64,000 nucleotides of DNA from Ixodes scapularis (GCF_016920785.2 NW_024609857.1:9691618-9755617), one strand, 5' to 3'; counted from the stretch's first letter, positions 10,051 to 21,196 are shown. Notes: generated by a model not told the origin, from the sequence alone. Made by a program: numbers and translations.

Positions 10051-10979
10051 AGAGTTCGTGTCTACCCACTAATCATTCTATTGAGAGCTCGGCGCTCTCA
10101 TCGCCCCCTTTCCCGCAGTTTGTATACCTTCATAAGTTTAGTGTAGGTTATCTGAGTTTGCTCGAGTATCCTCTCGTACGGCCACGATGAAAAATAAGAG
10201 AGACCTCGAAACGATGTTCAGATGTTAGCAAAACATTGCTTGGAAGGAACAAATAGGGCTCGTAATATTTGGAACCCACATTGTACTTCCTTTCAACATA
10301 AAGAGGCCGTACAGTTATAAGGAGCAATGTGCGTCATATGAACTCTAGCAATCTACAAAATTTTATTGCTTCGAATGCTCATCTTGGTTTATATTTCATC
10401 TAGTTTGTCGATCGTGTACTTAGATTTCTATAGTATCTTTACCGTAATGTCGTATACATTCTGAAAGATAGTTATGCGTTTGAACTGATCCTCATTTCTA
10501 TCGTACGTATTATGTAAGGCCTTATTCAGCAACCTCGTGCCGATCCACTATGACTCGCGTATATGGATGCATGTACGTACAGATAAAGGCGCAGCAATAA
10601 ACGTGCGTCCAGTTTGCCTCTCGGAGCCCCACCTGTCAGGCCTCTCTTATGCGTCGTAACATGGCGTCGGACGTGGGGTGGCGCGACACCGTGACTCCAC
10701 GACGGAGGGGCTCTGGACGGACTCCTGCTGACAGACAACTTCGTCCAAAAAGTCGGAAGTTCGAGCAGCGTTTTGAATAGTTTATTTTCAAAAGTGTGTG
10801 TCATCGTCTGTCCGCCATTGCTCGGTCACGTACTCCAAGCATGTACAGGACACGAGGGCTAAGTAAGCGCTCGGTGCGGATTCGAATCCAATACCCAAGG
10901 GATGCCGACCATCAGTGTTGCTGGATGAACTTTTGAAAAGGCTTTATTGTTTTCCGAAAGCCAATGATTCCGAGAAACC
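10051..10979. other. No recognisable gene
   Basis: Moderately AT-rich sequence with no long frame and no domain I recognise. It could hold the 5' LTR or leader of the gypsy element that follows, but I cannot find a matching LTR copy downstream. Confidence 0.5.
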
Positions 10980-11050
10980 GTGCTCCAAGAAGCAGATAAG
11001 GAGCCATTCTTCTATATGTCGCAGGTCCGGGGGCATTGGAAGTGTTTAAC

Positions 11051-11120
11051 ACTTTCCAATGTTCCAAAGAAGAACGCGAAACCTATAGGTTTCGCGTTCT
11101 TCTTTGGAACATTGGAAAGT
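11051..11120. repeat. Perfect 70 bp palindrome
   Basis: The 35 bases from ACTTTCCAATGTTCCAAAG are followed without a spacer by their exact reverse complement; the centre is CCTATAGG at 11082-11089. Symmetry stops abruptly at 11050/11121. It lies in the gag-proximal part of the gypsy element. Perfect palindromes of this length are unstable in bacterial clones, and they can also arise as sequencing or assembly foldback artefacts. Confidence 0.95.
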
Positions 11121-11427
11121 CAATACCTCGCTGAAAAAGTTTCAAGTCGCGCCGCTGCGTACCGAAATGTACGAGATACGTATTTTTCGATCGTGCGTCA
11201 AGAAAGTAGGCGAATGGTTCGAAAGTTTCTTCGGAGATCTTCAGCTGAAAGTAGCAGAATCGCGAATCTTCGAAACGTTGGTAGATTTGATGATCCGGGA
11301 CCAAGTTGTTTACAATATTGCAGGCGCAATGATGAGAGAAAGAACGCTACGCCGAGATTCCTCGACGCTTGAGAAAGCAGCGCTGCTTTGTGAGGCGGCA
11401 GAAATAGCAGTCAAACAGAGGTAAGCT
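11104..11427 (+). pseudogene. Ty3/gypsy gag capsid fragment
   Basis: The frame runs 106 codons to a stop. Its C-terminal two thirds has a typical retrotransposon capsid pattern: GEWFESFFGDLQLKV, a LIRDQVVYNIA block, then MRERTLRRD and LEKAALLCEAAEIA, the usual order in Ty3/gypsy capsids. The first 15-20 codons come from the adjacent palindrome and are probably not original gag sequence. The downstream 430 bases up to the knuckle remnants are too decayed to read. Confidence 0.7.
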
Positions 11428-11966
11428 CGAGAGATTCCGGAACAGTACGTAGAAGTGGAGTCAAAGTAACGTGAGTATCACCAAGCAGGAAAATGGGGGA
11501 GTTGTAACACACAACACGATTGAAGGGGCTGTCCGGCCTATAGATTTTCGCAAAAAATGCCTTCTTCGCGTTGCCATCTTCGTCTGCTGGCTGTGGAACG
11601 CCTTCTGAGCTTGCGCTGTTGATCTGCTGCGCGGTATATCGGACGCTGCGCATGTGTGCACTGCTCAGTGATTCAGCATTTTTCTCCCGGGTGATAAGCG
11701 ATACAAAAGTCTATATCTAAGAACGCCAAAACTGCAATAAAAATAAAGAAAAAAATTCAGCCTTTCCACACTGGCGAAGAAGGAAGACCGGCGGAGCTGT
11801 ACAATGGAAAGTCATGGCCGGCCGCAAGTCGGCAAGCCAGAGTGGAAAGGCTGCTGCCACCTATGAGCGGCGGCAGCAACCACATACGTGATTTGCCGCC
11901 GTAGCTCATAGATGGCGGTAGGTGTCCAGAGTTCGGTGTCTTCATTTCTTTGCGGGGGACACGCCC
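11428..11966 (+). pseudogene. Degraded gag tail with nucleocapsid knuckle traces
   Basis: Most of the interval is unreadable. Near its end (about 11895-11966) the Cys, His and Gly positions of one or two CCHC knuckles can be followed only by switching frame, ending in CGGHA just at the insertion point of the foldback element. This is the expected position between capsid and protease in a Ty3/gypsy element. Confidence 0.4.
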
Positions 11967-12611
11967 CAGGGCCGGTTTGCTCATCTTGCGGCTGCGGACG
12001 CGGCCGCGGCCAGGAGGGATTTTTACGTCACGTGACCAGCTCCATGGGGACAAGGAAGTACCTAGCGTCCCTGCCTAATGGCGGAGAGATCCGCATCGCT
12101 TCAAGCACAAAAGCCTAATTTCGCTCGCAGAAACTGATTGGAGGGACTTTCAACTGGAATCTAATTGACCGCCCCTTTATACTGTAGGAGCGGCAGGTAA
12201 AGTTACGGCCAGGGAGGGCAAATAGGAGCCAAAATAAAGAAAAAAACACACGAGATAAAAGCGGTAGCAGTATTTTTATATACCCCCGCCGGCGCCGCGC
12301 CTCGCACCTTTTGTTGTGGTCGAGAGGTTAAAGCGCCGGTATTTGCCGTCGCGTCGTGAAAGTTCCGGGTTCAAATCGCGCTAGGGACTTTTTTTTTTTT
12401 TTGCATTTTGCGCGTGTTTTACTTTTGAACTTTGATCCTTTTTTGGAAATCATCCACTTGCACTACTGCGCCTTACACGCTTTTACTGTTAGTCCCACCT
12501 GTTCAATCGAAACACCGGGAAGAAGAAAAAAAAGATCAACGCAAGTTAACGCGCTAATGCAATCATTTCGTAATGTTCATTAAAAGGAAACCAAGCTAAC
12601 AGCATCAGTAT
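11967..12611 (+). repeat. Left terminal inverted repeat of the foldback element
   Basis: Pairs with 13724-14373. Landmarks from outside inward are GGCCGCGGCCAGGAGG, GACTTTCAACTGGAATC, the tRNA-like segment, a T run, GTTAACGCGCTAATGCAATC and finally CAGCATCAGTAT at the inner edge (12600-12611). Confidence 0.9.
12313..12388 (+). other. Ser-tRNA-like segment in the left arm
   Basis: TGGTCGAGAGGTTAAAGCG fits the A-box and D-arm of Ser/Leu-type tRNAs, and GGGTTCAAATC 40 bases later fits a B box. The acceptor and T stems do not pair well, so this is unlikely to be a working tRNA. It could act as an internal Pol III promoter. A T run (12390-12402) just downstream would terminate Pol III. Confidence 0.6.
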
Positions 12612-13723
12612 AGGAAGCGAGCAAGCCGGCCGTGTCGCGGCGGTCGCCTATTTTTCGCCGCGACCTGGTGGTAGCCGCCGCAGGAGCATCGGGCAGCAAT
12701 GGCGACGAACAGCACGGCGGAGAGTGTCCCCGTCATGATTACGACGGAATTTAAGGCAGTTACGAGTTCGGAAAGTTCCTTCGGAAGCCGGTGCCGCCGG
12801 CTCAGAATCATCGCGAAGTAATAGCAAGGAACAGCACAGAGGACAGTGGGCGACTAAGAATCCGGAAAGCTTCTTCGGTAGCCGGTGCAGAATCATCGGG
12901 GGGAAGCAGTGGCGATTAGCAGCTCAGCGGACAGTGTTCCCGGAGTGATTACGATAGGGTTTAAGGCGGTTACGAACCCAGAAAGCTTCTTCCGTGGTGC
13001 CAATATGACGAAGAGAAAACTGTTTCATGAATCTGGCCGCGTGTGCGACGTGAAGGAGGTCCGTTTCGACGGACAAGTGGATGTCACGGAGCGACGTACT
13101 CAGCAAACAAAATTAAACGCGCCCGCAAAAAAAAAAAAAAAAAATAAATTGTTGGCGTTGAGTGGACCGCGGTCCACTCAACGCCACTCAAGAAATAGAA
13201 TTCCACTCAAGAAATGGAATAATTATAATTAATTCAATTTGTTGATACAAAGTCATTTTAGGTGTTAGCATTAGAGAGAGGGTTTGCGATGGTCGACGCC
13301 TGATTCATTTTTGCATTTGGTCGTGATCGTCTGCTAGTCTAACTAAAATTCAACAAGTAATGTGTTAATATTACAAAACGATTGCCACAACAAAATGTAA
13401 AGAGTATAAATATACTTTTTATCTCATTCCATGCAAGTAAAAGTATGATCTCTTTTAGTTCAGTTTTACTACTTTCTCAGACGTTTGACCTGGTGCCTTG
13501 CCTGTAGGATTTCGCTCAATCAATGTATCCACAGCTGCTAGTCTTTTTTTGTTTGCTTGTTTTATTTTATTTTTTTTAATTGCTACAACTGCAGTTTTTA
13601 TTAGTCCTAAATAGGCGTCTCTTGTTATTGAAAGGAATCGTAGCAAGAGCGTTATTTGAAAACAGATAAAATTGTAAACGCTGGGGACAGGATGCTTGTT
13701 TCGGCTCCGCTTGTGTGAAAGCC
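12612..13723. other. Central region of the foldback element
   Basis: The left half contains three diverged tandem units of about 100-130 bases (near 12720, 12830 and 12940), each with AGTGTCCCCG/AGTGTTCCCGG-type starts, a GATTACGA motif and GAAAGCTTCTTCGG. The right half is AT-rich. A perfect palindrome sits at 13154-13185. No transposase-like protein is encoded. Confidence 0.6.
13154..13185. repeat. Perfect 32 bp palindrome at the element's centre
   Basis: GGCGTTGAGTGGACCG followed by its exact complement, next to CACTCAAGAAAT repeats. Its centre (13169.5) falls within about 2 bases of the midpoint between the two inverted-repeat arms, though the flanking central sequences are not symmetrical. 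Confidence 0.9.
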
Positions 13724-14373
13724 ATACTGATGCTGTTAGCTTGGCTTCCTTTTAATGAACATTACTAAACGATTGCATTAGCGCGTTAACTTGCGTTGAT
13801 CTTTTTTTTCTTCTTCCCGGTGTTTCGATTGAACAGGTGGGACTAACAGTAAAAGCGTGTAAGGCGCAGTAGTGCAAGTGGATGATTTCCTAAAAAGGAT
13901 CACAGTTAAAAAGTAAGACACGCGCAAAATACAAAAAAAAAAAAAAGAAGAAGTCCCTAGTGCGGTTTGAACCCGGAATTTTCATGCCGCGACGAGAAGT
14001 ACTGGCGGTTTAACCTCTCGGCCATAGCACAACGCGCGAGACGCGGCGCCGGCGGAGGTATATAAAAATACTGCTACCGCTTTTATCTCGTGTGGTTTTT
14101 CTTTATTTTGGCTCCTATTTGCCCTCCCTGGCCGTAACTTTACCTGCCGCTCCTACAGCATAAAGGGGCGGTCAATTAGATTCCAGTTGAAAGTCCCTCC
14201 AATCAGTTTCTGCGAGCGAAATTAGGCTTTTGTGCTTGAAGCGATGCGGATCTCTCCGCCATTAGGCAGGGACGCTAGGTACTTCCTTGTCCCCATGGAG
14301 CTGGTCACGTGACGTAAAAATCCCTCCTGGCCGCGGCCGCGTCCGCAGCCGCAAGATGAGCAAACCGGCCCTG
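13724..14373 (-). repeat. Right terminal inverted repeat of the foldback element
   Basis: Reverse complement of the left arm with scattered substitutions and small indels; its inner edge is ATACTGATGCTG (13724-13735) and its outer edge is the CCCTG at 14369-14373. Confidence 0.9.
13953..14033 (-). other. Ser-tRNA-like segment in the right arm
   Basis: On the minus strand it reads ATGGCCGAGAGGTTAAACC and later GGGTTCAAACC, closer to consensus Ser-tRNA A and B boxes than the left-arm copy. As there, the outer stems do not pair convincingly. Confidence 0.6.
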
Positions 14374-14376
14374 GGG

Positions 14377-15700
14377 AAACTAGCCCTTGACATCTCTGCT
14401 GTAAAAACACTTTGTGACGCGATGCAAGTCTAAAACGCCATTGAATGCGTGCGCGAAGACAATGATTTTGAATTTTTTGAAATGCAGAACAGCGGAAACG
14501 ACTCCGAATGGTAGGTTCAAGCAGAAGCGGCCAGAACAAAGAGAGCACTGAAAGTAAATAACAACGCCCAAGCTAATCTGCTACAGTTGAAGTTGTGCGC
14601 AAGATTGTCAAGGCCGTTTCAGTGACCAAAACCAACTCTGGCCTACGAAACTACGACGGCAAAGTGATCAGCCATGACGGAGTTGTCGACGTTCCCATTT
14701 AATTACGAGGCAAGAAAACACGTATATTTTTTTTTTTTTTGTGCAAGACCATTTTTGGTCGCTTCCAGGACTTTCAGCGTGTGAATTCTTTGTGCTCGTG
14801 ACTCGCGTTAAGTGGTTACCCAGTGTGTCACCGGACATAAACTTTCCAAGAACTTTTCCAGGGACTCGGATGTATCAGAAAGTAGTACAAAATGGTATTG
14901 AAGTCGGGATCAGAGACAGTCATCCAAGCACCACGCCGGGTGTCGCACCTCCTGAGAGAGTCCCTGAGTAACGAGGTCCAGCGCACGGAAAGTGCCGGAA
15001 TCATCACATGGGTGGAGAAACAATCCGACTGGGCAAGTTCTCTAGTTATTGTACGCAAAAATAAATATAAATAAAATTGCGAGTCTTAATGGACCCGAGG
15101 AACATCAACGAAAGTCTTGAAAGAGAAAACTTAAAATGCCCAAATGACAGGACACCGAGGCCAAATCGGCCAAAGCGAGTGGGTCTTTCAAGCTCGACGC
15201 GAACGCGGGTTTTAATCAAATACCGCTGGAAAATTTCACATCGAGGACCTGCACGTTTGGTACGCCTTTAGAGCGCTATCGTTTTTTGCGATTGCCGTTC
15301 GGCATCGCATCCACGCTTGAATTTTTTCCAAAAGCATATGGCTCAGCTATTCGACAGACTCACTGGGGTACCGGTGTACGTATATTGACAACCCTGGGGA
15401 GCCACTAAAGCGGAACATGACGATCGGCCGCGACCTATCCTTGAAGCTGCGCGCAGAGGCTGCATCGCTCTGAATGCTGGAAAGTGTCAGGTTAGCATGA
15501 CGGAATTCATTTTCTTGAATGACCGAATAAGCAAAGCTGGAATCAAACATGACTCCGGATTGGTACAGAGCGTTGTGCAGATGCAAGCTCTAACAAGAAG
15601 AAGTTCAGCGCACACTAGGAATCATGACCTATTTCCACAAGTACATTCCCTGCTGTTTGAAGAAAACGATGCTATTCCGAGGTCTGCTGAGGAATAACAC
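14377..15700 (+). pseudogene. Ty3/gypsy pol fragment: protease and reverse transcriptase
   Basis: From about 14377 the sequence resumes the reading of the interrupted element: a GAQANLL-like block recalling the start of the protease, with the catalytic motif changed, then NYDGKVISHDG and GLSACEFF, the C-terminal protease signature. The RT follows with a proline/arginine block (APRRVSHLLRE), the SLVIVRK motif, DPRNINES, a FGTPLERYRFLRLPFGIAS block (about 15255-15320) and a later ISKAGIKHDSG segment before the thumb. The catalytic YVDD block is not readable. Frame changes occur at least at 15060, 15180 and 15350. RNase H and integrase are absent. Confidence 0.7.
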
Positions 15701-15910
15701 GACATTTGTTTGCAAAGGTCCAATTAAACGTAACCCCGTGATAGCTGTCGCGTTCATATTATCAACGACTTCATAGTGAAGCATACAGGGAAGTCTACTT
15801 CCCGAGAGTTTACCCCTCCTCGATTTCATCTCACGGGAATGACAGACGCCCTCCAATGCGTTAGCGTTTTACGAGGTAACGACCGGAGCAGCACCGGAGC
15901 CATTCCCAAG

Positions 15911-17028
15911 AAATTTATTAAATGACCCGTATATCCCTCCAACCCGTTTTGTTTTTGTCTCTAGCGAAAAAAAAAAAAAAGGAACGTTCGCGTTTAGCGC
16001 GAACACCCGAAAAAGCCCGAGCTTCCGCAAACACTTTTCCCAGAGCTAATTACGCAGCCCGTTACGCGACCACGGCACGCGCACCGTTCTCTATTCTTCG
16101 TGCGGTCGTCGCGTTGTTTTCGAAGCAAGAAAAATGCGGCGGCCAAACTTCGCCCCAAAACGCGGATAAGACTGTTCTTCCGCAGCCCGCGAAAACTTTC
16201 GAGGGAAACTCGGAAAGCTCTCCCACACACACACACACATACACGCAGACGTGCTATATGCTCGGGCACGCCAGCACACACAAACACGGGAAACACGGGA
16301 ACACGGGAGGGGAAGCTGTTTTCGTGATTATATTTCGACTCGCGGTGTTTTGGATCCCCTCCTGTACTTGGAGCGACGCTGACAGGGAGCCAGTGCGCGA
16401 TTTAAAACAGAAAACTCGGAGCGGGCGCGGGGGTGGCGGCGGGATCGCGGCCTGGTGCCGTGCGCAGCTCAGCGTTCCCCTTACTCACTGCGGGGTAAAT
16501 GGGCTCCGGCTTTTCGGTCTAAGTGGAAGATGACGCGTCAGCACCAGCCGAAAGGGAAGATTTAAAGGGGTTAAAGGAGGAAGCCTACGTGCGGGCGCAA
16601 AGGAAGCCATTACGGGAATTAAGTTTCTCCCTTGCGCATGTCTGTGTGTCTGTCTGCGTGTGCGTGCGTTAGGGAGATTTTCCTTATCCTCTGGCGGCGT
16701 GAGGTTGACTCCCCAGCGAGCGCCCGATTAGCTTTCGGGGTTAGAGTGCGAGGTTCTGAATCTGTGTTCCTTTCTTCCATCAGTAGAGGAATCTCGTATA
16801 CTGATGGTGCGTCGCGACGCGGTGAGGTTGGGGGAGCGTAGCTTTTTGTGCTGGTAGTGTTAGTCCAATGGCGTACTCAAATTTGAAACTGAATAGGGTT
16901 AGATTTTTGGGAAGTGCATCATGAAGGCTGTCGAGCATCAGATGCGAAGCTCAATGGGTGCAGGTTCTCAACTGTCCGTCTCTTTTATTTAGTAATTTTA
17001 ATACTTTAATAATTTAGTGCGCTTCAAT
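15911..17028. other. CpG-rich unique-looking block, no gene recognised
   Basis: From about 15970 to 16850 the sequence is rich in CG dinucleotides and GC-rich compared with its surroundings, with a short CA repeat at 16225-16240. Frames up to 203 codons exist on both strands, but they show no domain. Such a block could be a promoter or first exon, but no start codon with a matching splice donor stands out. Confidence 0.35.
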
Positions 17029-17333
17029 CGAGTGCACTTCAGCTCACCGAATTTCACTTCCAGTGTTTTGGTGTCACACGGGAAAACTTAGTGTCACTCG
17101 CAAATGATGTCAATAACGTTGGGAAAGTACTATTAGACACGTAAAATGTTAAAGTAAAGGCGTAAATGTCTCGGCAATATTTTGTCCATTTAATAAAGAC
17201 AAATGACAAAACAACTTTACATTAATGAACGATCTTTACGCAAATTGGACGATTCTGATCGATCATTGCAAGCCAAGATAAAGACGAAGGAGATCCAACC
17301 TTGGCGTTCCGCTTTCCCCCCCACGGAGGTCTA

Positions 17334-17551
17334 CACTCTAAAAAAAAAAAAAGGCCCGAGCGTTTTCTTTCCCGCAGAACAAGTGGACAGCTAATCACTG
17401 ATGTTTGCGGAATCAGCTCAGCGAATGACCATGCCGAAACATATGTTTAGACCAAAAAGCGAAGTCTGCGATGTAGCATGAAGCAATGCAAGCGTGATTG
17501 GCTGCCCACGTGTTCTGCGGGGAAGAAGACGCACGGGCTTTTTTTAGAGTG
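17334..17551. mobile_element. Tc1/mariner-type MITE, TA duplication
   Basis: The ends are CACTCTAAAAAAA and its complement, flanked on both sides by TA (17332-17333 and 17552-17553). The arms stay similar for about 65 bases through GCCCG, CCCGCAGAAC and AGCTAATCAC versus AGCCAATCAC. At 218 bp with no ORF it is a miniature element. TA duplication is typical of Tc1/mariner. Confidence 0.8.
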
Positions 17552-17553
17552 TA

Positions 17554-19825
17554 CGAGTAGGCTCTGACGCTGCCTTATCAGATGTTTACCGATGATTATC
17601 GTGATGATGATGATTATCGTGTTATCTAGTAGAGCTATACGACGAAAAAAATGTATTCTCTATCCTCCTCCGATACCCAAGATAGCATTGCAAGGGCTGA
17701 CTTTGTCGTCGCCTTTTATTGATTCACCGCGACGCTAATCTTTGTACAGATCAACTATAAAGTGAAAAGCTAAATCCACCCCACTATTTTTTTTGTTGTT
17801 TGCAATGACACTCTTTTTGTTTTCTCTAATCCCTAATTTATAATTTTATAACAAATTTTACGCTACGTTTTTTCTTATTTTGTGTTGTTATGTTTTACTG
17901 TTAAAAAAATACCATCGGGGCCACGCACTTGATAGAGTGAAATGAGTTAGTCAAACTCACCAGAAGTCAAGCGAGTTCTTCAAGAAGAAGCCGTGTGGCA
18001 CAGTACAGAAATGACACTAAAGGCGAAGTGCACTTGTTAGAGGTGCACAAAATTAGCCCGTCTGACAGGGGTATAAAAATTTAAAAGTATCAACCTGAAT
18101 TGTAATAAAGTGTTTCCTGAGTTGTGTTTGTTGGTTCCACTTTTGTGCCCGGTTGCCCCTAACATAAGCTGCACCTGGTTTCACTGCAGGCTCCATTGGG
18201 CATGAGCTTCCCGTTTTATTAATTCACGTGTTCGCGGCTAAATGGCGCCATCTACCGCGTGGGCGAAACGGATTGAGCGCAGTTTAAACTGAAAGCATAA
18301 ATCGGCTTCTTAAATTATTGGGCTGGTATTTATAACAAAGGTGAGTGAAGTTAGTGGAAGCTTTCGCTAAAATTGTGGAAAGATTGGCTTATTTGAAAAA
18401 ATGAAAAAAAAAAATAAAAAACTGTTTTTTCTATGCTTTGAATGTACACTAAAATTATCTTTTACTGTGGCGCCTATTAGTGCCAAATGAAATAAAGAAT
18501 ATGTAAGACAATTCTATTTTATTTCCATTTCACAAATTTTTCAACCGTAGTAAACGCCAGAATAGCCCATAATGATTTTCAAATTTTGAGATAAAAGGCT
18601 TAGTGATAATGTTACCATTGACAAAACCACTTTCTATTTTCTTTCTTTTGACTCCGGACATTTCGTAATCTCAATTAATAAATGCACCAGCTTCGAGCAC
18701 CTCCGTAGTAAATCTCAGCCAACATATTTTCGAAATTTGAAGGTAAAAAGACACGGATATTGATGAGGATACTGACGCCAACGCCGCCCTCGAAAATTTC
18801 TTGAACATTAGAAAGCAGCAGTTTTGTCTGCCATCCGGCCGGAAGCGCTACAAAACTCCCAAAAAGTTTTTAATTGTTTTTAAAATTAGCCAAGCTCTAC
18901 ACCTATCAAGAAACCAAAGCAAGATTATTGTGAAATTTAATACATCGCAATGTATATCTATTCCATATAGTAAATGCTATTAGATGCCAATAAATTTGTT
19001 TGATGTCCATAAAAGATATGCGTCAAAAACAAGCAAGTTTGAAGGGCTCCTGGAGCGTTATGACTTTGAAAATGAAAAAAAAAAAAAAAAAACTATCGTC
19101 CGCTTTTTGGGCAATCATTGTAGTTCTAAATGTTATACAAGATTTTATCATAGTTTAATTGTTTTCTCAGCGGCCTTTGAAGCACCGTGACTCGAAGCAC
19201 AAAAAAAGTACTACGTTTCATATAGAATATCTAAACAAAAAAAAAAATTACACAACATTAAATTTTTCTTTGTGTATTACCAGTTATAAGCACTACATCT
19301 GTAGCTAATTTCATTGCCCTAGCGCATGTCATTAAACACATATTTGTGCTGAAAAATCACAATTTTAGGGCATTATCTGGAGGAACAAAACAAAGTAGTG
19401 CAAATACCAAAAACGTATATCGTTAAATTCTGCTCCGACATCATCTTAACAAAACTGCTCTATTGGAAGCGTGTTATCCTTAATAGTATCTTCACGAAAT
19501 ATGAACCAGCGGAGCGAGTGAGGGTCCGCGCCATCATATTCGCAACGCTACAAATGCGCATGAACAATATAAACCAATACATACATAATATCAAATGAAA
19601 GAGGATTGCATTGCCTTTCGAACGACATCAATCTCACAAAACAGTATTCAAAAGAAGATGAGTAAGGACCTGCCAAAAAGTACCTAAACTGCCACATTCA
19701 GTGGGACCGTGTCCTTAAAGTGCGTTCAGTCTATTTTGCCCACGCTGTACTTTGAGGTGGCAAAAATTAGGCCGTCGTGAAGACCAAGATTATCAGGCTT
19801 CATCTATGTTTTTAATTACTCCTAA
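17554..19825. other. AT-rich, no recognisable gene
   Basis: Contains GATGAT repeats (17600-17625) and long A/T runs. A weak inverted relationship links 17040-17090 with 17990-18040 (AGTGCACTTC...CACACGG). Frames at 18801-19190 are low-complexity. Nothing else is supported. Confidence 0.5.
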
Positions 19826-20958
19826 AGGCTGGTTCAGACATCTGCAACGAGCGCGTTATCTACGGCTGCGTCCGTTGCGACCGGAACGACCGCTCTGCGC
19901 CGCGCGTACACACTCTTGCAACCACTGGAACAAGCGCAGCGGGTCGTCTTCACGGCGACCGCCTCTACGCCGCCGTCAGCTGTTTCAACGGTGCCTCTAA
20001 AAAGAAGGGGACGCACTGCCACTCAATGCCGTAACAGAAAATAGACAGACAGCGTTCAATAGTCTAAAGATTTATTATTGTTTTTTATTTGATGATAGGC
20101 TTTCAGAGTAGAGTGGATGAAGAAAAGAAAAAATATGCAGTACGCCGCCTTGGACGATCACGACTTTAATACACGACTTCGTCAATAGTACAAATCTCAC
20201 CACACGCCTTTTCTACGATTATAAAAGACGATGTAATCTTAGCACCGATATAGCAACGTAGAAATATGATTTTGTGATCACGCAGACGTTGCGAGCGTTC
20301 AGGATTGCTAACATTAATGGCTTTTGTCGGGTGATGAAAATGCATGAAAATTCGCATCCTTTATACGGAACCCACCAGAAATACCTTGAACTTGAGCACA
20401 CGCATATAATGCGCCAAATAAGAAATCCGGCGATGTTCGACGACACAAATGCTATGAAAGCACCACTGTAATCGAAGTAAACATACACGAAGGCACGGGC
20501 GTTTCTGCTGTCTTGAGAGTGCCGCCACGACGTCGCCGCACGAGTAGGTGGATCTTCCCTTCTACTACGTACTGGGTTATCATAGCGACACACGACGCAA
20601 GTTCACAGTCAAGGATAGATAGCGCATTTACGCGGAACGATGAGCTTCCACCACGCTGGCCACATCGACGATTACCACCGACGCCATGCTTGCAGATAGA
20701 AGGAGCCGGCCCGCGACCGGCATACAACACGCCCGACCGAGTTCTCCTCGACCTGTGATTGGTCTGTCGTTGCGGTTGTTTCGGTTGTTTCCAACGCAGC
20801 GGGGCGAGTTGGACTCGCTCCAACTCCTTGCGTCGTGAACGACACGTGCGTGCGACCCTCCGTCACTATGGCAACTGACGGTTGCAGACCCTTGCAACGG
20901 TCATTTCGGTTGTTCCAGTCGTTGCGGTCGCTACGGGCGCATGTGTGTGAACGGGCCT
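19826..20958. mobile_element. TAA-flanked PIF/Harbinger-like element, group B copy 2
   Basis: The left end AGGCTGGTTCAGACATCTGC and the right end, reverse-complemented, AGGCCCGTTCACACACATG are flanked by TAA (19823-19825 and 20959-20961). Arms of about 150 bases are rich in CGTTGCGACC and CAACGG motifs. The interior is about 800 bases; two minus-strand frames (20219-20593 and 20452-20823) cover much of it, but I do not recognise a transposase catalytic motif. It is larger than the other B copies, so a decayed ORF is possible. Confidence 0.7.
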
Positions 20959-21196
20959 TAAAGAACGAACCCTACAGCTTGAAGTTACCAAGGACTTTAG
21001 ACACATAAGAATGAACCAACTTTGCACGCGACCCATTAAACTGCTTGTTTCCCATGCTTTCCATCTCGATTCTTCGAACGTCGTTGGTAAACGTTTGAAC
21101 AGCTTTGAGCTGAAATAGTGCATGCATGCCCTAGTTTTGATCCTAGCATCTGCTAAATATTCTTAAACTGAAAACCAATGTAGGCGAGGTGGTTAA

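Larger units (their letters stand above)
11967..14373. mobile_element. Foldback element with 650 bp terminal inverted repeats
   Basis: The outer ends read CAGGGCCGGTTTGCTC and its complement, and the arms (11967-12611, 13724-14373) stay alignable over about 650 bases with scattered mismatches. The 1.1 kb centre is not symmetrical. CAGGG...CCCTG ends are typical of hAT elements, but no 8 bp target duplication is seen; a loss of a few bases at the right junction would explain this, since some nucleocapsid sequence is also missing there. No transposase frame is present. Each arm contains a Ser-tRNA-like box pair. It interrupts the gypsy element, so it is the younger of the two. Confidence 0.85.
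10980..15910 (+). mobile_element. Decayed Ty3/gypsy element, split by a later insertion
   Basis: Gag capsid (11104-11427), nucleocapsid knuckle remnants (about 11860-11966), protease (about 14420-14800) and reverse transcriptase (about 14850-15700) occur in the correct order on the plus strand. The knuckle region is cut at 11966 and resumes at about 14377, with the foldback element between. No RNase H, integrase or LTR pair could be found, so both ends are uncertain. The coding parts contain many stops and frameshifts. The style of the pol region is that of a Mag-like Ty3/gypsy group, which is an inference from motif wording only. Confidence 0.7.

Noticed and set aside
10870..10900. B-box-like GGATTCGAATCC
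   Set aside because: No A box at the proper distance upstream and no cloverleaf can be drawn.
12313..12388. A functional tRNA-Ser gene
   Set aside because: The A and B boxes fit, but acceptor and T stems do not pair and the same segment is repeated in the other arm of a transposable element.
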